This document shows positions 47,629 to 57,566 of a stretch of 64,000 bases of DNA, piece by piece. This DNA comes from Streptococcus cuniculipharyngis (GTDB lineage: Bacteria > Bacillota > Bacilli > Lactobacillales > Streptococcaceae). Numbering within the stretch: the stretch's first letter is position 1; every line of letters begins with the position of its first letter. Under the pieces are notes generated by a model. The model did no database searches. It was not told the DNA's origin and was given only the letters and a program-made list of their open reading frames with translations. Location of the stretch: positions 372,001 to 436,000 of the forward strand of contig NZ_VOHL01000001.1 in NCBI RefSeq assembly GCF_007859195.1. Direction: 5' to 3'. Position numbers and translations under genes: made by a program.

Positions 47629-48419
47629 TTTTGTCGCTCCTTTGTTACCAACATGACTGCCAGCATGGCAAGGATTAAAATCACACCAATGGTAGCCCCC
47701 ATCCCCTTATTTTGTGTGGTCAAAAAATGCTGTTCAATAGCCGTTCCCAGAGTAATCACACGATTACCACCAATCAAACGCGTCAGCATAAAGAGACTGA
47801 GACTGGGAATAAAAACGGATTGAATCCCACTTCTAACCCCATTGAGGGATAAGGGGAAAATGACCTTAGTAAAGGTCTGCCAACCATTAGCACCCAAATC
47901 ACGACTGGCATTGATGACATTAGGGTCAATATCATCTAGGGCATTAAAGACCGGCAAAATCATGAAAGGCAACTCAATGTAACTCGCCACAAAAATAAAA
48001 GAAAAATCAGTAAACAAAATCTGTTGCGGTCCGATACCAATCAAGGTGAGAAAGTTATTGATCCCCCCTTGCTGGCTAAAAATCCCCATAAAAGCATAGG
48101 CTTTCAAAAGGAGATTAATCCAGGTAGGCAAGACCACCAGCATGAGCCACAACTGCTTGTGCTTGAGTTGGGTCAGGAAAAAGGCTGTTGGATAACTAAT
48201 CAAGAGCGTCAGTAAGGTAATAACACCAGCATAGATGACCGAATTGAGACTCATTTTCAAGTAGGTCCAACTGCTAAAGAAGGTTTGATAATTGACCAAA
48301 CTCAGCCGACCCTCAATGTCAAAAAAAGACTGGTAAATGGTCAAGCCAACAGGTGCAATGATAAAGAGCAACAACCAAAGAAAGTAGGGAAGAGAAAAGA
48401 GATTAGTCGTTTTCTTCAT
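47625..48419 (-). CDS. potB: Spermidine/putrescine ABC transporter permease PotB
   Basis: About 264 residues, six membrane segments, EAA-type loop [22 protein letters not shown] chose ATG 48417-48419 ([13 protein letters not shown]), preceded by AGAGGAG inside the end of potA; a start seven codons further up would lack a ribosome-binding site. It overlaps potA by 17 bases. Confidence 0.93.
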   Translation of the reverse strand: MKKTTNLFSLPYFLWLLLFIIAPVGLTIYQSFFDIEGRLSLVNYQTFFSSWTYLKMSLNSVIYAGVITLLTLLISYPTAFFLTQLKHKQLWLMLVVLPTWINLLLKAYAFMGIFSQQGGINNFLTLIGIGPQQILFTDFSFIFVASYIELPFMILPVFNALDDIDPNVINASRDLGANGWQTFTKVIFPLSLNGVRSGIQSVFIPSLSLFMLTRLIGGNRVITLGTAIEQHFLTTQNKGMGATIGVILILAMLAVMLVTKERQK

Positions 48420-49557
48420 TTCTCTCCTCCTCAATGGCATGAATCAGGCCATCTTCTACTTCCTCCACTTCCACATATTCTTCAATACGGGCATCAAATT
48501 CTTCCTCGGTTTCATTGAGACGCATAATATGGATGTCTTCTGGCGTAAAATCTAAACCGATAACCTCGCCCACAATAGCCTTTCTGGTTGAGTGAATCAT
48601 CCATTCATTGCCAAAATCATCATAGGCAATTATCTCATAATGGACCCCACGAAAGAGCTGGGTATCGACTTTAACCTGTAGCTTGCCTTCTTCTGGCAGC
48701 GTAATTTGCAAGTCTTCTGGGCGAATAACCACCTCGACCGCTTCATTTGGTCGCATACCACCATCCACTGACTCAAAGCGTTTGCCATTGAACTCCACCA
48801 AATAATCCTCAATCATGGTTCCTGACAGGATATTAGACTCGCCAATAAAGGTGGCCACAAAGTGATTGATCGGCTCATCATAGATGTCCACTGGTGTCCC
48901 TGACTGGACAATTTCACCATCATTCATGACAAAAATCCAGTCACTCATGGCTAAGGCTTCTTCTTGGTCATGGGTGACAAAAACAAAGGTAATGCCCAAC
49001 CGCTGCTGCAATTCTCGCAGTTCATACTGCATTTCCGTCCGCAATTTCAAATCCAGAGCTGACAGAGGCTCATCTAACAAGACCACCTTGGGCTGATTGA
49101 TGATTGCCCTGGCAATGGCAACCCGCTGCCGCTGGCCACCCGATAATTTTTGAATTCGACGTTTTTCATAGCCAGCTAAACGCACCATCTTGAGGGCCTC
49201 TTCAACACGACGGTCAATTTCTGCCTTATCCACCTTTTTTAGTTTTAAGGGAAAGGCCACATTTTCAAAGACCGTCATGTGAGGGAAGAGGGCATAATTT
49301 TGAAAAACGGTATGGACATCTCGCTTGTTAATCGGAATGTCATTTATCCGTTTCCCATCAAGGAAAATATCTCCTGTTGTCGCATCCAAAAGCCCTGCAA
49401 TAATGTTGAGAATGGTTGATTTTCCCGACCCTGAAGCTCCTAGCAGGGTATAAAATTTCCCTTCTTCCAACTCAAAATTGATATTTTTGAGCACACGAGT
49501 GCCACTGTCCTCAAATGTCTTGGTGACATTTTTAAATTCAATAATTGGTTTTGCCAA
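48403..49557 (-). CDS. potA: Spermidine/putrescine ABC transporter ATP-binding protein PotA
   Basis: The 384-residue ATPase has Walker [10 protein letters not shown], signature [14 protein letters not shown], Walker [13 protein letters not shown], the switch [12 protein letters not shown] and a C-terminal TOBE domain. The last 25 or so residues are strongly acidic (many Glu). It begins 14 bases after murB, which is a conserved linkage in streptococci. Confidence 0.95.
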   Translation of the reverse strand: MAKPIIEFKNVTKTFEDSGTRVLKNINFELEEGKFYTLLGASGSGKSTILNIIAGLLDATTGDIFLDGKRINDIPINKRDVHTVFQNYALFPHMTVFENVAFPLKLKKVDKAEIDRRVEEALKMVRLAGYEKRRIQKLSGGQRQRVAIARAIINQPKVVLLDEPLSALDLKLRTEMQYELRELQQRLGITFVFVTHDQEEALAMSDWIFVMNDGEIVQSGTPVDIYDEPINHFVATFIGESNILSGTMIEDYLVEFNGKRFESVDGGMRPNEAVEVVIRPEDLQITLPEEGKLQVKVDTQLFRGVHYEIIAYDDFGNEWMIHSTRKAIVGEVIGLDFTPEDIHIMRLNETEEEFDARIEEYVEVEEVEDGLIHAIEEERNEEND

Positions 49558-49571
49558 CTCTCATAAATCTC

Positions 49572-50501
49572 CTAATTTTCTTCTAATGCTTTTGTTACCG
49601 TTTCACCAATAATCCGAACTTCTGGCTCCAAGGTAATACCAGAGTTTTCTTTGACCTTGTCAATGACATAGGCAATCAAGGCCTCATAATCAGCCGCCGT
49701 CCCTTGGTCAACATTGACCATAAAGCCGGCATGCTTAGTTGACACCTCTACACCACCAATCCGATGGCCTTTAAGACCGGCCTCCATAATCAACTGCCCT
49801 GCAAAATGACCTGCTGGCCGCTTAAAGACTGAGCCACACGAAGGATATTCCAAGGGTTGTTTCAATTCACGCAGGTGATTTAAGCGTGTCATCTCTTGAC
49901 CAATTTGTTGGTAATCACCAGGTTTAAGGGCAAATTTTGCAGAAATCACCACCGCTCCAGTCTCCTGAATGGCTGAGCTACGATAACCAAACCGTAGGTC
50001 ACGAGCCTCCAAGGTTTCAATCTCTCCCTCACGAGTCAAGACTTGAGCTGAAACCAAGACGTGGGCAATTTCTCCCCCATAGGCACCAGCATTCATAAAG
50101 ACCGCCCCACCCACACTACCTGGGATACCGCAGGCAAATTCAAAACCTGTCAGACTATGATAAAGGGCTACCTTGGTCGTTTCAACCAACTTGGCCCCCG
50201 CTTCTGCCTCAAGGGTGTAGCCATTAACTGTGATACTGTTAAATTTGTCAAACATGATGACAAAACCTCGGATACCGCCTTCACGCACAATTAAATTACT
50301 GGCATTGCCCAAAACCAACCAGGGAATCCCCTCCCAATTAGCAAAGGTCACAATCTTGACCAATTCCATCTTATTTCGTGGAAAAACCAAGTAGTCAGCA
50401 GGGCCTCCTACCTTGGTATAAGTATAATTTTTCAAAGGCTCATTAAAACGCAGGTCAAGCCCTGCCAAAGCCTCTTTAATCTTCTCCATTAAGCTAGTCA
50501 T
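49572..50501 (-). CDS. murB: UDP-N-acetylenolpyruvoylglucosamine reductase
   Basis: MurB makes UDP-N-acetylmuramic acid, the second committed step of peptidoglycan synthesis, using FAD and NADPH. The 309-residue protein has the FAD-binding [31 protein letters not shown], the YGYR-like FGYRSS, catalytic Ser in [11 protein letters not shown] and the Glu in LEPEVRIIG. An extended -10 (TGA TATAAT, 50547-50552) gives it a promoter about 45 bases upstream. Confidence 0.95.
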   Translation of the reverse strand: MTSLMEKIKEALAGLDLRFNEPLKNYTYTKVGGPADYLVFPRNKMELVKIVTFANWEGIPWLVLGNASNLIVREGGIRGFVIMFDKFNSITVNGYTLEAEAGAKLVETTKVALYHSLTGFEFACGIPGSVGGAVFMNAGAYGGEIAHVLVSAQVLTREGEIETLEARDLRFGYRSSAIQETGAVVISAKFALKPGDYQQIGQEMTRLNHLRELKQPLEYPSCGSVFKRPAGHFAGQLIMEAGLKGHRIGGVEVSTKHAGFMVNVDQGTAADYEALIAYVIDKVKENSGITLEPEVRIIGETVTKALEEN

Positions 50502-50546
50502 TTCTATACAGTGTCCATTCTATCAATTTGGCCTAAGCCACCTTTT

Positions 50547-50555
50547 ATTATATCA
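50547..50555 (-). promoter_or_regulatory. murB-pot operon extended -10
   Basis: TGA TATAAT (50547-50552) on the minus strand after the folC stop side; the -35 is weak. Confidence 0.5.
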
Positions 50556-50585
50556 AAAAAGCCAGACTTTGACGATAGCTAGTCA

Positions 50586-51848
50586 TCAATTTTCAGTCGC
50601 AAACAGGTACTGACGGACTTGAGAAATAAAGTAAAGCGAACCTGTCACCAGATATAACTGTCCCTCATCAAAAGTCATCTTTGCCAACCATGATTGGAAA
50701 TTTTCCACCCGCTGATAAGTTGTTGGATAAGCCGCCAAAGGCAGGGCCTTAGGGTAGTCAAAACTGGTCACCGTCAGGCTAGCAAAGTCTGATAAGCTAG
50801 CTAGCATTTTCTCAACAGGTTTATTGGCAATAGCTGCAAACAGAATGTGTATCTGACGGTCTGCATAGTGACTTTTCAGCAAGTCAACCAAGACAGCCAC
50901 ACTCTCCTGATTATGGGCACCATCAAGCATGAGCTGGGGCCCTACGAGTTCCGTCCGCCCCGCCCATTGTGCCTGAGCCAAGGCCTGTCTGATGACGGTA
51001 TCGGTCACCTTGGGATAGCTACTTTGTAAGAGTTGACCAGTAATTACTGCCAAACTCGCATTGGCCCTTTGGTGCTGACCTGGCATGGCCAAGGCAAGAT
51101 TTGACAAACTCCCCTTGGGAGTGTTAAGGTCAAAGGTCTGCTCTTGATCAAGCACTTGAATGTCCCGTCCCAGTTCAAAAACTGGACTTTGGGTCTGCTC
51201 TGCTTTTTTCAAAAAGACCTGACGCACGTCCTCACGCTCGGTCGCAAAAATAAAGGGCTCACCAGCCTTCAAAACAGCTGCCTTTTCTGCCGCAATCTCT
51301 GCATAGGTCTGGCCCAAGATATCCTGATGGTCTAAGCCAATAGAAGGACAAACCACTGCCAAGGCTTGAAAAACATTGGTTGAATCATGACGACCACCCA
51401 AACCGGCCTCAATAATTGCCAAATCCACTGGATGATATTGACCAAAATAAAGGAACATGATTAGAGTAATAATTTCAAATTCAGTTGCCGGCTCATAAGC
51501 TGTTTCCCTGGGCAGACGCTCAACCACTGGTTTCACTCGCTCAACCAAGGTCAAGAGGTCCTCCTTGGCCATCATCTGCCCATTGAGACTGATTCGTTCC
51601 CGAAAGTCCATCAAGTAAGGTGAGGTAAAGGTCCCCACCTCATAACCTGCAAAACTAAACATTTCTTGCAGGTAATTGACCGTCGAGCCCTTGCCATTGG
51701 TCCCTACCACATGGATAGCCTTGAGTTTGTTTTGAGGGTTATCGAACTGGTTTAAGAGCCAGGTCATGCGTTCAATCCCCGGTTTCATGCCAAATTTCAA
51801 CTGGTCATGAATCCAGGCCACCGCTTGGTCATAAGTCATCTTAGTCAT
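50586..51848 (-). CDS. folC: Folylpolyglutamate synthase/dihydrofolate synthase
   Basis: FolC adds glutamate to dihydropteroate or folates. The 420-residue Mur-ligase-fold protein has the P-loop [14 protein letters not shown], the folate-region TFTSPYL, and the C-terminal [12 protein letters not shown] 51846-51848 overlaps the thrB stop by eight bases (ATGACTAA), so folC is translated with thrB. The only sequence like a ribosome-binding site is GAGGG about 12 bases before it. Confidence 0.92.
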   Translation of the reverse strand: MTKMTYDQAVAWIHDQLKFGMKPGIERMTWLLNQFDNPQNKLKAIHVVGTNGKGSTVNYLQEMFSFAGYEVGTFTSPYLMDFRERISLNGQMMAKEDLLTLVERVKPVVERLPRETAYEPATEFEIITLIMFLYFGQYHPVDLAIIEAGLGGRHDSTNVFQALAVVCPSIGLDHQDILGQTYAEIAAEKAAVLKAGEPFIFATEREDVRQVFLKKAEQTQSPVFELGRDIQVLDQEQTFDLNTPKGSLSNLALAMPGQHQRANASLAVITGQLLQSSYPKVTDTVIRQALAQAQWAGRTELVGPQLMLDGAHNQESVAVLVDLLKSHYADRQIHILFAAIANKPVEKMLASLSDFASLTVTSFDYPKALPLAAYPTTYQRVENFQSWLAKMTFDEGQLYLVTGSLYFISQVRQYLFATEN

Positions 51849-52707
51849 AGACACGGACACCCTCACCATCAACGGTCAAAAGGAAGGTTTCTCCTGCCAA
51901 GGCTAACTGGTCAAGAGCTAACTTCAATGCTTGCTCCCTACCTTGTGGCACCAAGACCATCACTGTCGGCCCCGCACCTGATAGATAGGTCGCATAGGCA
52001 CCATGTCTTTTAGCTAACTCTTTAATTTGCGCAAATTCCTTGACCAAGGGTTGACGATAGCTCTCATGAAATTGGTCAGCTTCCATGGCCTGACCTGCCT
52101 TCTCTAAATCCCCTGCTAGCAGGGCTGCAACAGCGACATTGGCAATGCTGCTAGCCGCTACTGCCTGAGCATGGCTCATGCTTTGGGGCAAGACCTGACG
52201 ACTATCGCTGGTTTTCAACTGATAATTAGGCACAAAGGCGAGCAAGGCTGCTGTTGGAAAATCAGCCACCAGATGGTTAACCTGCCCTTGATGATAGCTA
52301 GCAACAACCAAATTACCAAATATGGCCGGTGCCACATTGTCTGGATGGCCCTCAATCTCTGTCGCCAAGGTTAATTTATCCTCATCAGATAGGCCGAGTT
52401 GCCCCAATTGATTGGCTAGCTCAATACCTGCCACAATCACTGAGCTAGAAGACCCCAATCCCCGTGCTAGAGGAATGTCACTGGTCATTTTAATCCTTTG
52501 TGGCAAGAGATTTGGACAAACCTTGAGCGCCACCTGAACCAAAAGGTTATCCTCATTGCTTGGAATATCTGCTCCCAAGTCATGTTCTACCTGCCAGTCT
52601 GGTGCCACACCCAGGACGTCAATCGTCAAATATTTAGAAACTGCCAAACCAACAGAATCAAAACCAGGTCCTAGATTGGCAGAGGTTGCTGGTACACTAA
52701 TCTTCAT
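51841..52707 (-). CDS. thrB: Homoserine kinase
   Basis: ThrB phosphorylates homoserine in threonine synthesis. The 288-residue GHMP kinase has [15 protein letters not shown] at the N-terminus, the ATP loop [17 protein letters not shown] and the C-terminal [12 protein letters not shown]. It begins one base after the hom stop codon. Confidence 0.95.
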   Translation of the reverse strand: MKISVPATSANLGPGFDSVGLAVSKYLTIDVLGVAPDWQVEHDLGADIPSNEDNLLVQVALKVCPNLLPQRIKMTSDIPLARGLGSSSSVIVAGIELANQLGQLGLSDEDKLTLATEIEGHPDNVAPAIFGNLVVASYHQGQVNHLVADFPTAALLAFVPNYQLKTSDSRQVLPQSMSHAQAVAASSIANVAVAALLAGDLEKAGQAMEADQFHESYRQPLVKEFAQIKELAKRHGAYATYLSGAGPTVMVLVPQGREQALKLALDQLALAGETFLLTVDGEGVRVYD

Positions 52708-52708
52708 T

Positions 52709-53944
52709 TTATTCTCCTAACACTTTAATTAGACTGATTGGATTAAGACCTACCTGATTTAACCTGTCTTCCAGCTCAACAAGACTAATCAGTGGGGTTA
52801 AATAAGCTTGATACCCTTCCAAGGCAAGGGACTGAGACACAGCTAAACCTAATTGGTTAAATTTACTAACCTCTGCTTGCTCAATCAAAATATAGTAAAT
52901 TGACAAAATATCTTCTTGCCTAGCCAGCTGAGCGGGGGCTTGTAGGGGATTAAAAGGTCTCACTGTTTCTTGTCCTAAAATCACTCTCCCTACTTGCCAC
53001 AAATCTGCCATCACTGAAAGAGCGGTTGGCAACTGACCAGCACCAGGCCCATAATACATGCTCTGCCCCAAAGCCAAAGACTCTACAAACACACCATTCA
53101 TGACCCCATTGACACTTGCTAGTGGATAATCTAAAGGAATCAGGCTCGGTGCCACACTAACAGACAACCCCGAAGCTAGTTGGCGGACATCAGCAAGCAA
53201 TTTAATTGCATAACCTAATTTTTGCGCTAACGTGATATCTACAGGACTAATTTGACGAATGCCTTGATGGCTCACCTGGTCAAAATCAACCCGCATCCCG
53301 AAACCAAACTGGGCTAAAATACTGGCTTTATAAGCAGCATCAATGCCCTCCACATCATTAGTCGGATCACTTTCTGCATAACCCAGAGCTTGGGCTTCAG
53401 CCAAAGCTCGCTCATAAGTCCAGCCCTCATCAATCATCTTGGTTAGCATAAAATTAGACGTGCCATTTAAAATCCCTAAAATACGCTCCACCTTATCCAA
53501 GGCTAAAACATTAGCCAAGGTCCGTAAAATAGGAATTCCACCTGCCACAGCCCCCTCATAGTAAAAAGCGACCTGATTATCTTCTGCTAACCGACTTAAC
53601 TCACTTCCGTATAAGGCCAATAAATCCTTGTTAGCAGTGATTACATGCTTGCCAGCCTTTAAAGCCTGACTAATATAAGTTTTAGCCGGTTCAATCCGTC
53701 CCATCAGTTCGATAACCACCTGAATACTGTCATCAGCAATAATCTCCTTAATATCAGTAACAAAATCATAGGACCAATCGCCATTCGCCAACTGCTCTCG
53801 CTTTTCCTGATTCCGTACTAAAACCTTACTAATAGCAAAAGACTCTCCCAACATTTGCTCAAGGTGCAGGCCTTTTTCTGCCAATAATTTCGGTAAACCT
53901 TGGGCTACCGTACCAAATCCTAACACGCCAATCTTGATTGTCAT
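52709..53944 (-). CDS. hom: Homoserine dehydrogenase
   Basis: Hom reduces aspartate semialdehyde to homoserine, the branch point to threonine and methionine. The 411-residue protein starts [17 protein letters not shown] (NAD-binding), has [10 protein letters not shown] and the catalytic-domain [14 protein letters not shown], and a C-terminal ACT-like region. ATG 53942-53944 has AGGGGATT upstream. The promoter is TTGTCT (53996-54001), 18 bases, TATAAT (53972-53977). No T-box or leader peptide is apparent. Confidence 0.95.
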   Translation of the reverse strand: MTIKIGVLGFGTVAQGLPKLLAEKGLHLEQMLGESFAISKVLVRNQEKREQLANGDWSYDFVTDIKEIIADDSIQVVIELMGRIEPAKTYISQALKAGKHVITANKDLLALYGSELSRLAEDNQVAFYYEGAVAGGIPILRTLANVLALDKVERILGILNGTSNFMLTKMIDEGWTYERALAEAQALGYAESDPTNDVEGIDAAYKASILAQFGFGMRVDFDQVSHQGIRQISPVDITLAQKLGYAIKLLADVRQLASGLSVSVAPSLIPLDYPLASVNGVMNGVFVESLALGQSMYYGPGAGQLPTALSVMADLWQVGRVILGQETVRPFNPLQAPAQLARQEDILSIYYILIEQAEVSKFNQLGLAVSQSLALEGYQAYLTPLISLVELEDRLNQVGLNPISLIKVLGE

Positions 53945-53971
53945 GACTAATCCCCTTTTCACATTTTTTTC

Positions 53972-54001
53972 ATTATAACCCAAAACTACCGCTTTAGACA
54001 A
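53972..54001 (-). promoter_or_regulatory. hom-thrB-folC promoter
   Basis: Minus-strand TTGTCT (53996-54001) and TATAAT (53972-53977), 18 bases apart. Confidence 0.7.
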
Positions 54002-54061
54002 TAAAAAACTAAGTAAATTCAGCTTTTCTTAGCAACTTCCTCAAAAACTCTCATAAACAAT

Positions 54062-54092
54062 AAAAACATGCAATGAATCATCGCATGTTTTT
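54062..54092 (-). terminator. rplT terminator
   Basis: AAAAACATGC (54062-54071) and GCATGTTTTT (54083-54092) pair perfectly; the A/T runs make it work on either strand. Confidence 0.85.
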
Positions 54093-54103
54093 ATTAATTA
54101 AAT

Positions 54104-54463
54104 CTATTTACCAAGTTTTGCTTTCGCCGCATCAGCAAGAGCTGTAAAAGCTGCTGCATCATTAACTGCCAAATCAGCAAGCATTTTACGGTTGACTTCG
54201 ATTTCAGCCAATTTCAAACCGTGCATCAATTGTGAGTATGACAAACCATTCATACGTGCAGCCGCATTGATACGTGTAATCCAAAGCTTACGGAAATCAC
54301 GTTTCTTTTGACGACGGTCACGGTAAGCATAGTAGTAAGAATTCATCACTTGTTCTTTCGCTGTGCGGAACAAAATATGCTTAGCGCCATAGTAACCTTT
54401 AGCTAATTTTAAAATACGTTTACGACGTTTGCGTGATACAACGCCACCTTTAACACGTGCCAT
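54104..54463 (-). CDS. rplT: 50S ribosomal protein L20
   Basis: L20 binds 23S rRNA early in 50S assembly and, in Firmicutes, represses its own operon through the leader. 119 residues with the signature [18 protein letters not shown] and a very basic N-terminus. Confidence 0.97.
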   Translation of the reverse strand: MARVKGGVVSRKRRKRILKLAKGYYGAKHILFRTAKEQVMNSYYYAYRDRRQKKRDFRKLWITRINAAARMNGLSYSQLMHGLKLAEIEVNRKMLADLAVNDAAAFTALADAAKAKLGK

Positions 54464-54512
54464 TTATAAGTTTCCTCCAAAAATTCTAATATAATCCAGT
54501 CAGCAAGTCGTC

Positions 54513-54713
54513 TTATTTAAGACCTGTCAACATTGCTTTAATACGTTTGAAATCTCCTGAATGCACCATAGATGCTTTACGAAGATGACGACGTTGTTTC
54601 TTAGTTTTTCCGTGGAAACGGTGTGACGTATATGCACGGAAGCGTTTAAGACCGCCTGAACCTGTACGTTTAAAACGCTTAGCTGATGCGCGGTGTGTTT
54701 TTTGTTTTGGCAT
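54513..54713 (-). CDS. rpmI: 50S ribosomal protein L35
   Basis: 66-residue basic protein, [18 protein letters not shown] at the N-terminus, normal length; middle gene of infC-rpmI-rplT. Confidence 0.97.
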   Translation of the reverse strand: MPKQKTHRASAKRFKRTGSGGLKRFRAYTSHRFHGKTKKQRRHLRKASMVHSGDFKRIKAMLTGLK

Positions 54714-54751
54714 TATTATTTTCTCCTTTTAAATAAACTACAGGGGCTACC

Positions 54752-55273
54752 CTACTTTTTGTCAGGAATTGGTGCAAGTTGCATAAACATTTGACGACCG
54801 TCCATCTTAGCACGCTGCTCAATGATAGAAATATCCTGTGTCGCCTCTGCAAAGTCTGCTAAAACCTTAGCGCCAATCTCCTTATGTGTAATCATCCGTC
54901 CTCTAAAACGAATAGATACCTTAACCTTATGCCCTTTTTCAAGGAACTTACGGCCATTTCGTAATTTAGTCTCAAAATCACCCTTGTCAATAACAGGACT
55001 CAAACGAACCTCTTTGACCGTCACAACGCTTTGTTTTTTACGCTGTTCCTTTTGTTTCTTTTGATACTCAAATTTGAACTTACCATAGTCCATGATTTTA
55101 GCAACAGGTGGTGTCGCTTGCGGTTGAATCAACACCAAATCGACATTAGCATCATCAGCCAATGCTTGAGCCTCTGACAAAGGCTTGATTCCTAATTGTT
55201 CCCCCTCAAGACCGATTAGACGAACTTCACGAACACGAATCTCATCATTGATGAACAAATCTTTTTTAGCTAT
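54752..55273 (-). CDS. infC: Translation initiation factor IF-3, probable AUA start
   Basis: IF-3 binds the 30S subunit and checks the start codon. The protein has the N-domain ([14 protein letters not shown]) and C-domain ([20 protein letters not shown]) joined by a lysine-rich linker. A GTG at 55280-55282 would give 176 residues, but it sits inside the Shine-Dalgarno sequence GAGGTGA (55279-55285). That sequence is ideally placed for ATA at 55271-55273, giving a 173-residue protein starting with [10 protein letters not shown]. Rare start codons in infC are known to let IF-3 regulate itself. The GTG start remains possible. Confidence 0.9.
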   Translation of the reverse strand: MAKKDLFINDEIRVREVRLIGLEGEQLGIKPLSEAQALADDANVDLVLIQPQATPPVAKIMDYGKFKFEYQKKQKEQRKKQSVVTVKEVRLSPVIDKGDFETKLRNGRKFLEKGHKVKVSIRFRGRMITHKEIGAKVLADFAEATQDISIIEQRAKMDGRQMFMQLAPIPDKK

Positions 55274-55282
55274 GTTCTTCAC

Positions 55283-55423
55283 CTCTTCATTTTTTTAGAG
55301 AAAAACGAAAGCGGACCTATCAATAAGTCCGCACTACATTATATTTCATTTCTGAAACTTGACATGTAGAGCCAGACAACGTTAGTCGCAAGGCGAGAAG
55401 CTCTCACTTCTGCTTTTCTCATT
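55283..55423 (-). promoter_or_regulatory. L20-type leader of the infC-rpmI-rplT operon
   Basis: The 140-base leader contains, on the minus strand, GCAGAAGTGAGAGCTTCTCG, which resembles the L20-binding leader motif of Firmicutes. It ends in a terminator-like stem GCGGAC/GTCCGC (55311-55332) followed by a T-rich run. L20 binding should favour termination. Read by eye only. Confidence 0.8.
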
Positions 55424-55429
55424 GGTACT

Positions 55430-55458
55430 AGTGTACCACATCAAGAATTACTTGTCAA
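55430..55458 (-). promoter_or_regulatory. infC operon promoter
   Basis: TTGACA (55453-55458, inside the 3' end of cmk), 17 bases, TACACT (55430-55435, preceded by TGG). Confidence 0.8.
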
Positions 55459-56131
55459 TAATTTGTTTCGCTTTTTCTAAAATAAATGTTACCACACCCT
55501 CAATACTTACTCCAGTCGTGTCAAATATCAGGGCATCATCAGCTGGTTTTAAGGGTGACACCCGACGGTGACTATCCTTATAGTCTCGCTCTGCAATGGT
55601 TTGTTTGAGTTCTTCTAAGTCGGCCTCAATCCCTTTAGCTAAATTTTCTTTATAGCGGCGTTCTGCCCTCTCTTCTACCGAAGCAATTAAAAAGATTTTA
55701 AGCTCTGCCTTAGGAAGGACGACCGTACCAATGTCACGTCCGTCCATAATCATCCCTCCAGACTTAGCCAGCTGCCGCTGTTGCTCAACCAATTTCTCTC
55801 TAACTTCTGCCAAAGCAGCAACCCAAGAGACATTAGCTGTTACATCATTTTGACGGATAGCCAAGGTCACATCCTGATCTTTAATAAATACTGTTTGACT
55901 CCCATCGGCTGCTAGTCCAAAAGAAATAGGGTGTCTATCTATCAAGTCAAGTAGTTGAGGAACATTTACTGTTTCCTCGGTCAAACCAGCTTGTAAGGCC
56001 AAATAGGTAACCGAGCGATACATCGCACCCGTATCCAAATAAACATAGCCTAAGTCCTTGGCAATCAGCTTAGCTACTGTCGATTTTCCACTTGAGGCTG
56101 GTCCATCAATTGCAATTGTTATTTTTTTCAT
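55448..56131 (-). CDS. cmk: Cytidylate kinase
   Basis: Phosphorylates CMP/dCMP to the diphosphates. The 227-residue protein has the P-loop [14 protein letters not shown], the CMP-binding [12 protein letters not shown] and the [12 protein letters not shown] segment. It begins nine bases after the LysM-protein gene, and its end carries the infC promoter -35. Confidence 0.95.
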   Translation of the reverse strand: MKKITIAIDGPASSGKSTVAKLIAKDLGYVYLDTGAMYRSVTYLALQAGLTEETVNVPQLLDLIDRHPISFGLAADGSQTVFIKDQDVTLAIRQNDVTANVSWVAALAEVREKLVEQQRQLAKSGGMIMDGRDIGTVVLPKAELKIFLIASVEERAERRYKENLAKGIEADLEELKQTIAERDYKDSHRRVSPLKPADDALIFDTTGVSIEGVVTFILEKAKQIIDK

Positions 56132-56140
56132 GATTATTTA

Positions 56141-56794
56141 CTAGTTAGTATTGACAACATCTCCTGGGTTTGCATACCAGTAACCACGTGTCATGTGATC
56201 AGGATTCAAGGCTTGGAGTTGTGCAACTGAAATTCCGGCACGTGCTGCAATTGAACTTGCTCCCTCACCAGCTAAAACAGTTGTTGTTTGACCTGCTGCT
56301 GCCACATTACTGTTATCATAATACTCCTGTGAAGAAGAGTCATAGTAGTTACCAGCATTAGCATCTTGATAATACTGAGTTGTATCATTTTCAACCGTAT
56401 AACTATCTGCTGTATAAGTATTCTCCGTACTAGTTGATGATTTAGTGCTTGACTTGGTACTTGATTTAGTCGTGCTTGACTTAACATTTACCTCAGTTGT
56501 TGACTCACTAGATTCCGTTGTGTCATCTCCGGTTACTGATACCTTAGAAGATGGTTCCGTCACTGACGAACTAGCCTTAGACGCCCCATAAAATCCCTGT
56601 GTTGCCTTAGTCTCGTCACTGCCTCCATTTGAAGTATAAAAGACAACAAATAAAATAGCTACAACAATGAAGAAGAAAATACTAAGTAAGATCGTCAAAA
56701 TAGGTGTACTAATAAAGCCTAATTTTTTCCCCTTACGTGTCACTTCTTCAACCTTGCTATCGTCAATTTTTTGTTCCCACGGTTTTTTCACCAT
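56141..56794 (-). CDS. Membrane-anchored LysM protein (SAG1386/EF1546 family)
   Basis: 217 residues: a short cytoplasmic N-terminus (MVKKPWEQKIDDSKVEE), one membrane segment (about 30-53), a long Ser/Thr-rich linker with TKSS repeats, and a C-terminal LysM domain (about 170-217, LAGEGASSIAARAGISVAQL) that should bind peptidoglycan. The family is surface-associated, of unknown role. AAGGGGGAAC precedes the ATG. It diverges from the ferredoxin gene and is followed by cmk. Confidence 0.88.
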   Translation of the reverse strand: MVKKPWEQKIDDSKVEEVTRKGKKLGFISTPILTILLSIFFFIVVAILFVVFYTSNGGSDETKATQGFYGASKASSSVTEPSSKVSVTGDDTTESSESTTEVNVKSSTTKSSTKSSTKSSTSTENTYTADSYTVENDTTQYYQDANAGNYYDSSSQEYYDNSNVAAAGQTTTVLAGEGASSIAARAGISVAQLQALNPDHMTRGYWYANPGDVVNTN

Positions 56795-56804
56795 AAGTTC
56801 CCCC

Positions 56805-56833
56805 TTGTTAATTTTTAAAATTCATATTACAAT
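56805..56833 (+). promoter_or_regulatory. Ferredoxin promoter, leaderless layout
   Basis: TTGTTA (56805-56810), 17 bases, TACAAT (56828-56833), then AATACT and ATG. Confidence 0.65.
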
Positions 56834-56839
56834 AATACT

Positions 56840-57034
56840 ATGAAAGTATCAATAATACCAGAAAAATGTATCGCTTGCGGTCTCTGTCAGACCTACTCCA
56901 ATGTTTTTGACTATCATGACGATGGTATCGTGAAATTTTCCCATACCGACTCCCTAGTTGAAGAAGTCCCAGACAATCCAGACACCCTTTTGGCGGTCAA
57001 ATCTTGCCCAACCAAGGCCCTAATCAACGATTAA
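56840..57034 (+). CDS. 4Fe-4S ferredoxin
   Basis: A 64-residue ferredoxin with CIACGLC near the N-terminus, the spaced SNVFDYHDDGIV region and a final Cys in KSCPTKAL, giving the ligands of one 4Fe-4S cluster. Redox partners are unknown. Its ATG has no ribosome-binding site and is six bases from the -10, so the mRNA is probably leaderless. The 3' end overlaps the convergent ebsA gene by 11 bases. Confidence 0.9.
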   Translation: MKVSIIPEKCIACGLCQTYSNVFDYHDDGIVKFSHTDSLVEEVPDNPDTLLAVKSCPTKALIND

Positions 57035-57045
57035 GGGCCTTTTTA
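57014..57045. terminator. Bidirectional terminator inside the overlapping ends of ferredoxin and ebsA
   Basis: AAGGCCCTAATC (57014-57025) pairs with GATTAAGGGCCTT (57029-57041), T-run after it. The stem encodes the last codons of both genes. Confidence 0.8.
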
Positions 57046-57512
57046 TCATCCTGATACAATTCAAAATAATCTAAGTGAGTAAAATTATCTACCAATTCCA
57101 CCTCGCCTTTAAAGTCAGGATGGATAGCCAAAGCATCCAAAAAATATTTCTTAGGCCACTTTCGCATGCTAACCGTGCGTTTTTTTTGATTCGCAAAGAC
57201 CAAGGTAACTGTCGATTTAGTCACCTCAATCTTTTGAATATCGGCAATTGCCACTCGGGAAGCCCGAAAAATATTCAAAGAAACAATCCTTAGATCACCC
57301 TTATCTTCTATCACAAAATAACGATGAAAACCCAAACCAACCAAAATGACAAAAATAGTAAATAGAATAAAAATATTACGAGGTATTCGCGTGTGCTCAT
57401 AAACCAAGGCTAGACTCAAGAAAATAGGTGTAATGGCTATAGACCAGTAGGTAATGAACCAAGAAAGTTCAGGCTGCCAATGATACCTGATTTTCCCAAA
57501 TATTTCTATCAT
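57024..57512 (-). CDS. ebsA: EbsA-family membrane protein
   Basis: 162 residues with two membrane segments (about 18-35 and 45-65) and a cytoplasmic PH-like beta domain. The opening MIEIFGKIRYHWQPELSW is typical of streptococcal EbsA; the family was named for an enterococcal protein and its role is unclear. GGAGG lies 8 bases before the ATG. Converges on the ferredoxin gene. Confidence 0.83.
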   Translation of the reverse strand: MIEIFGKIRYHWQPELSWFITYWSIAITPIFLSLALVYEHTRIPRNIFILFTIFVILVGLGFHRYFVIEDKGDLRIVSLNIFRASRVAIADIQKIEVTKSTVTLVFANQKKRTVSMRKWPKKYFLDALAIHPDFKGEVELVDNFTHLDYFELYQDDKKALNR

Positions 57513-57566
57513 GTAATGACCTCCGATTGACTCTATTCTATCACATTATCCCGTCCTTTGCTAGCT

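Noticed and set aside
53945-54061. T-box or threonine attenuator before hom
   Set aside because: No T-box core sequence, no Thr-rich leader peptide and only a short leader.
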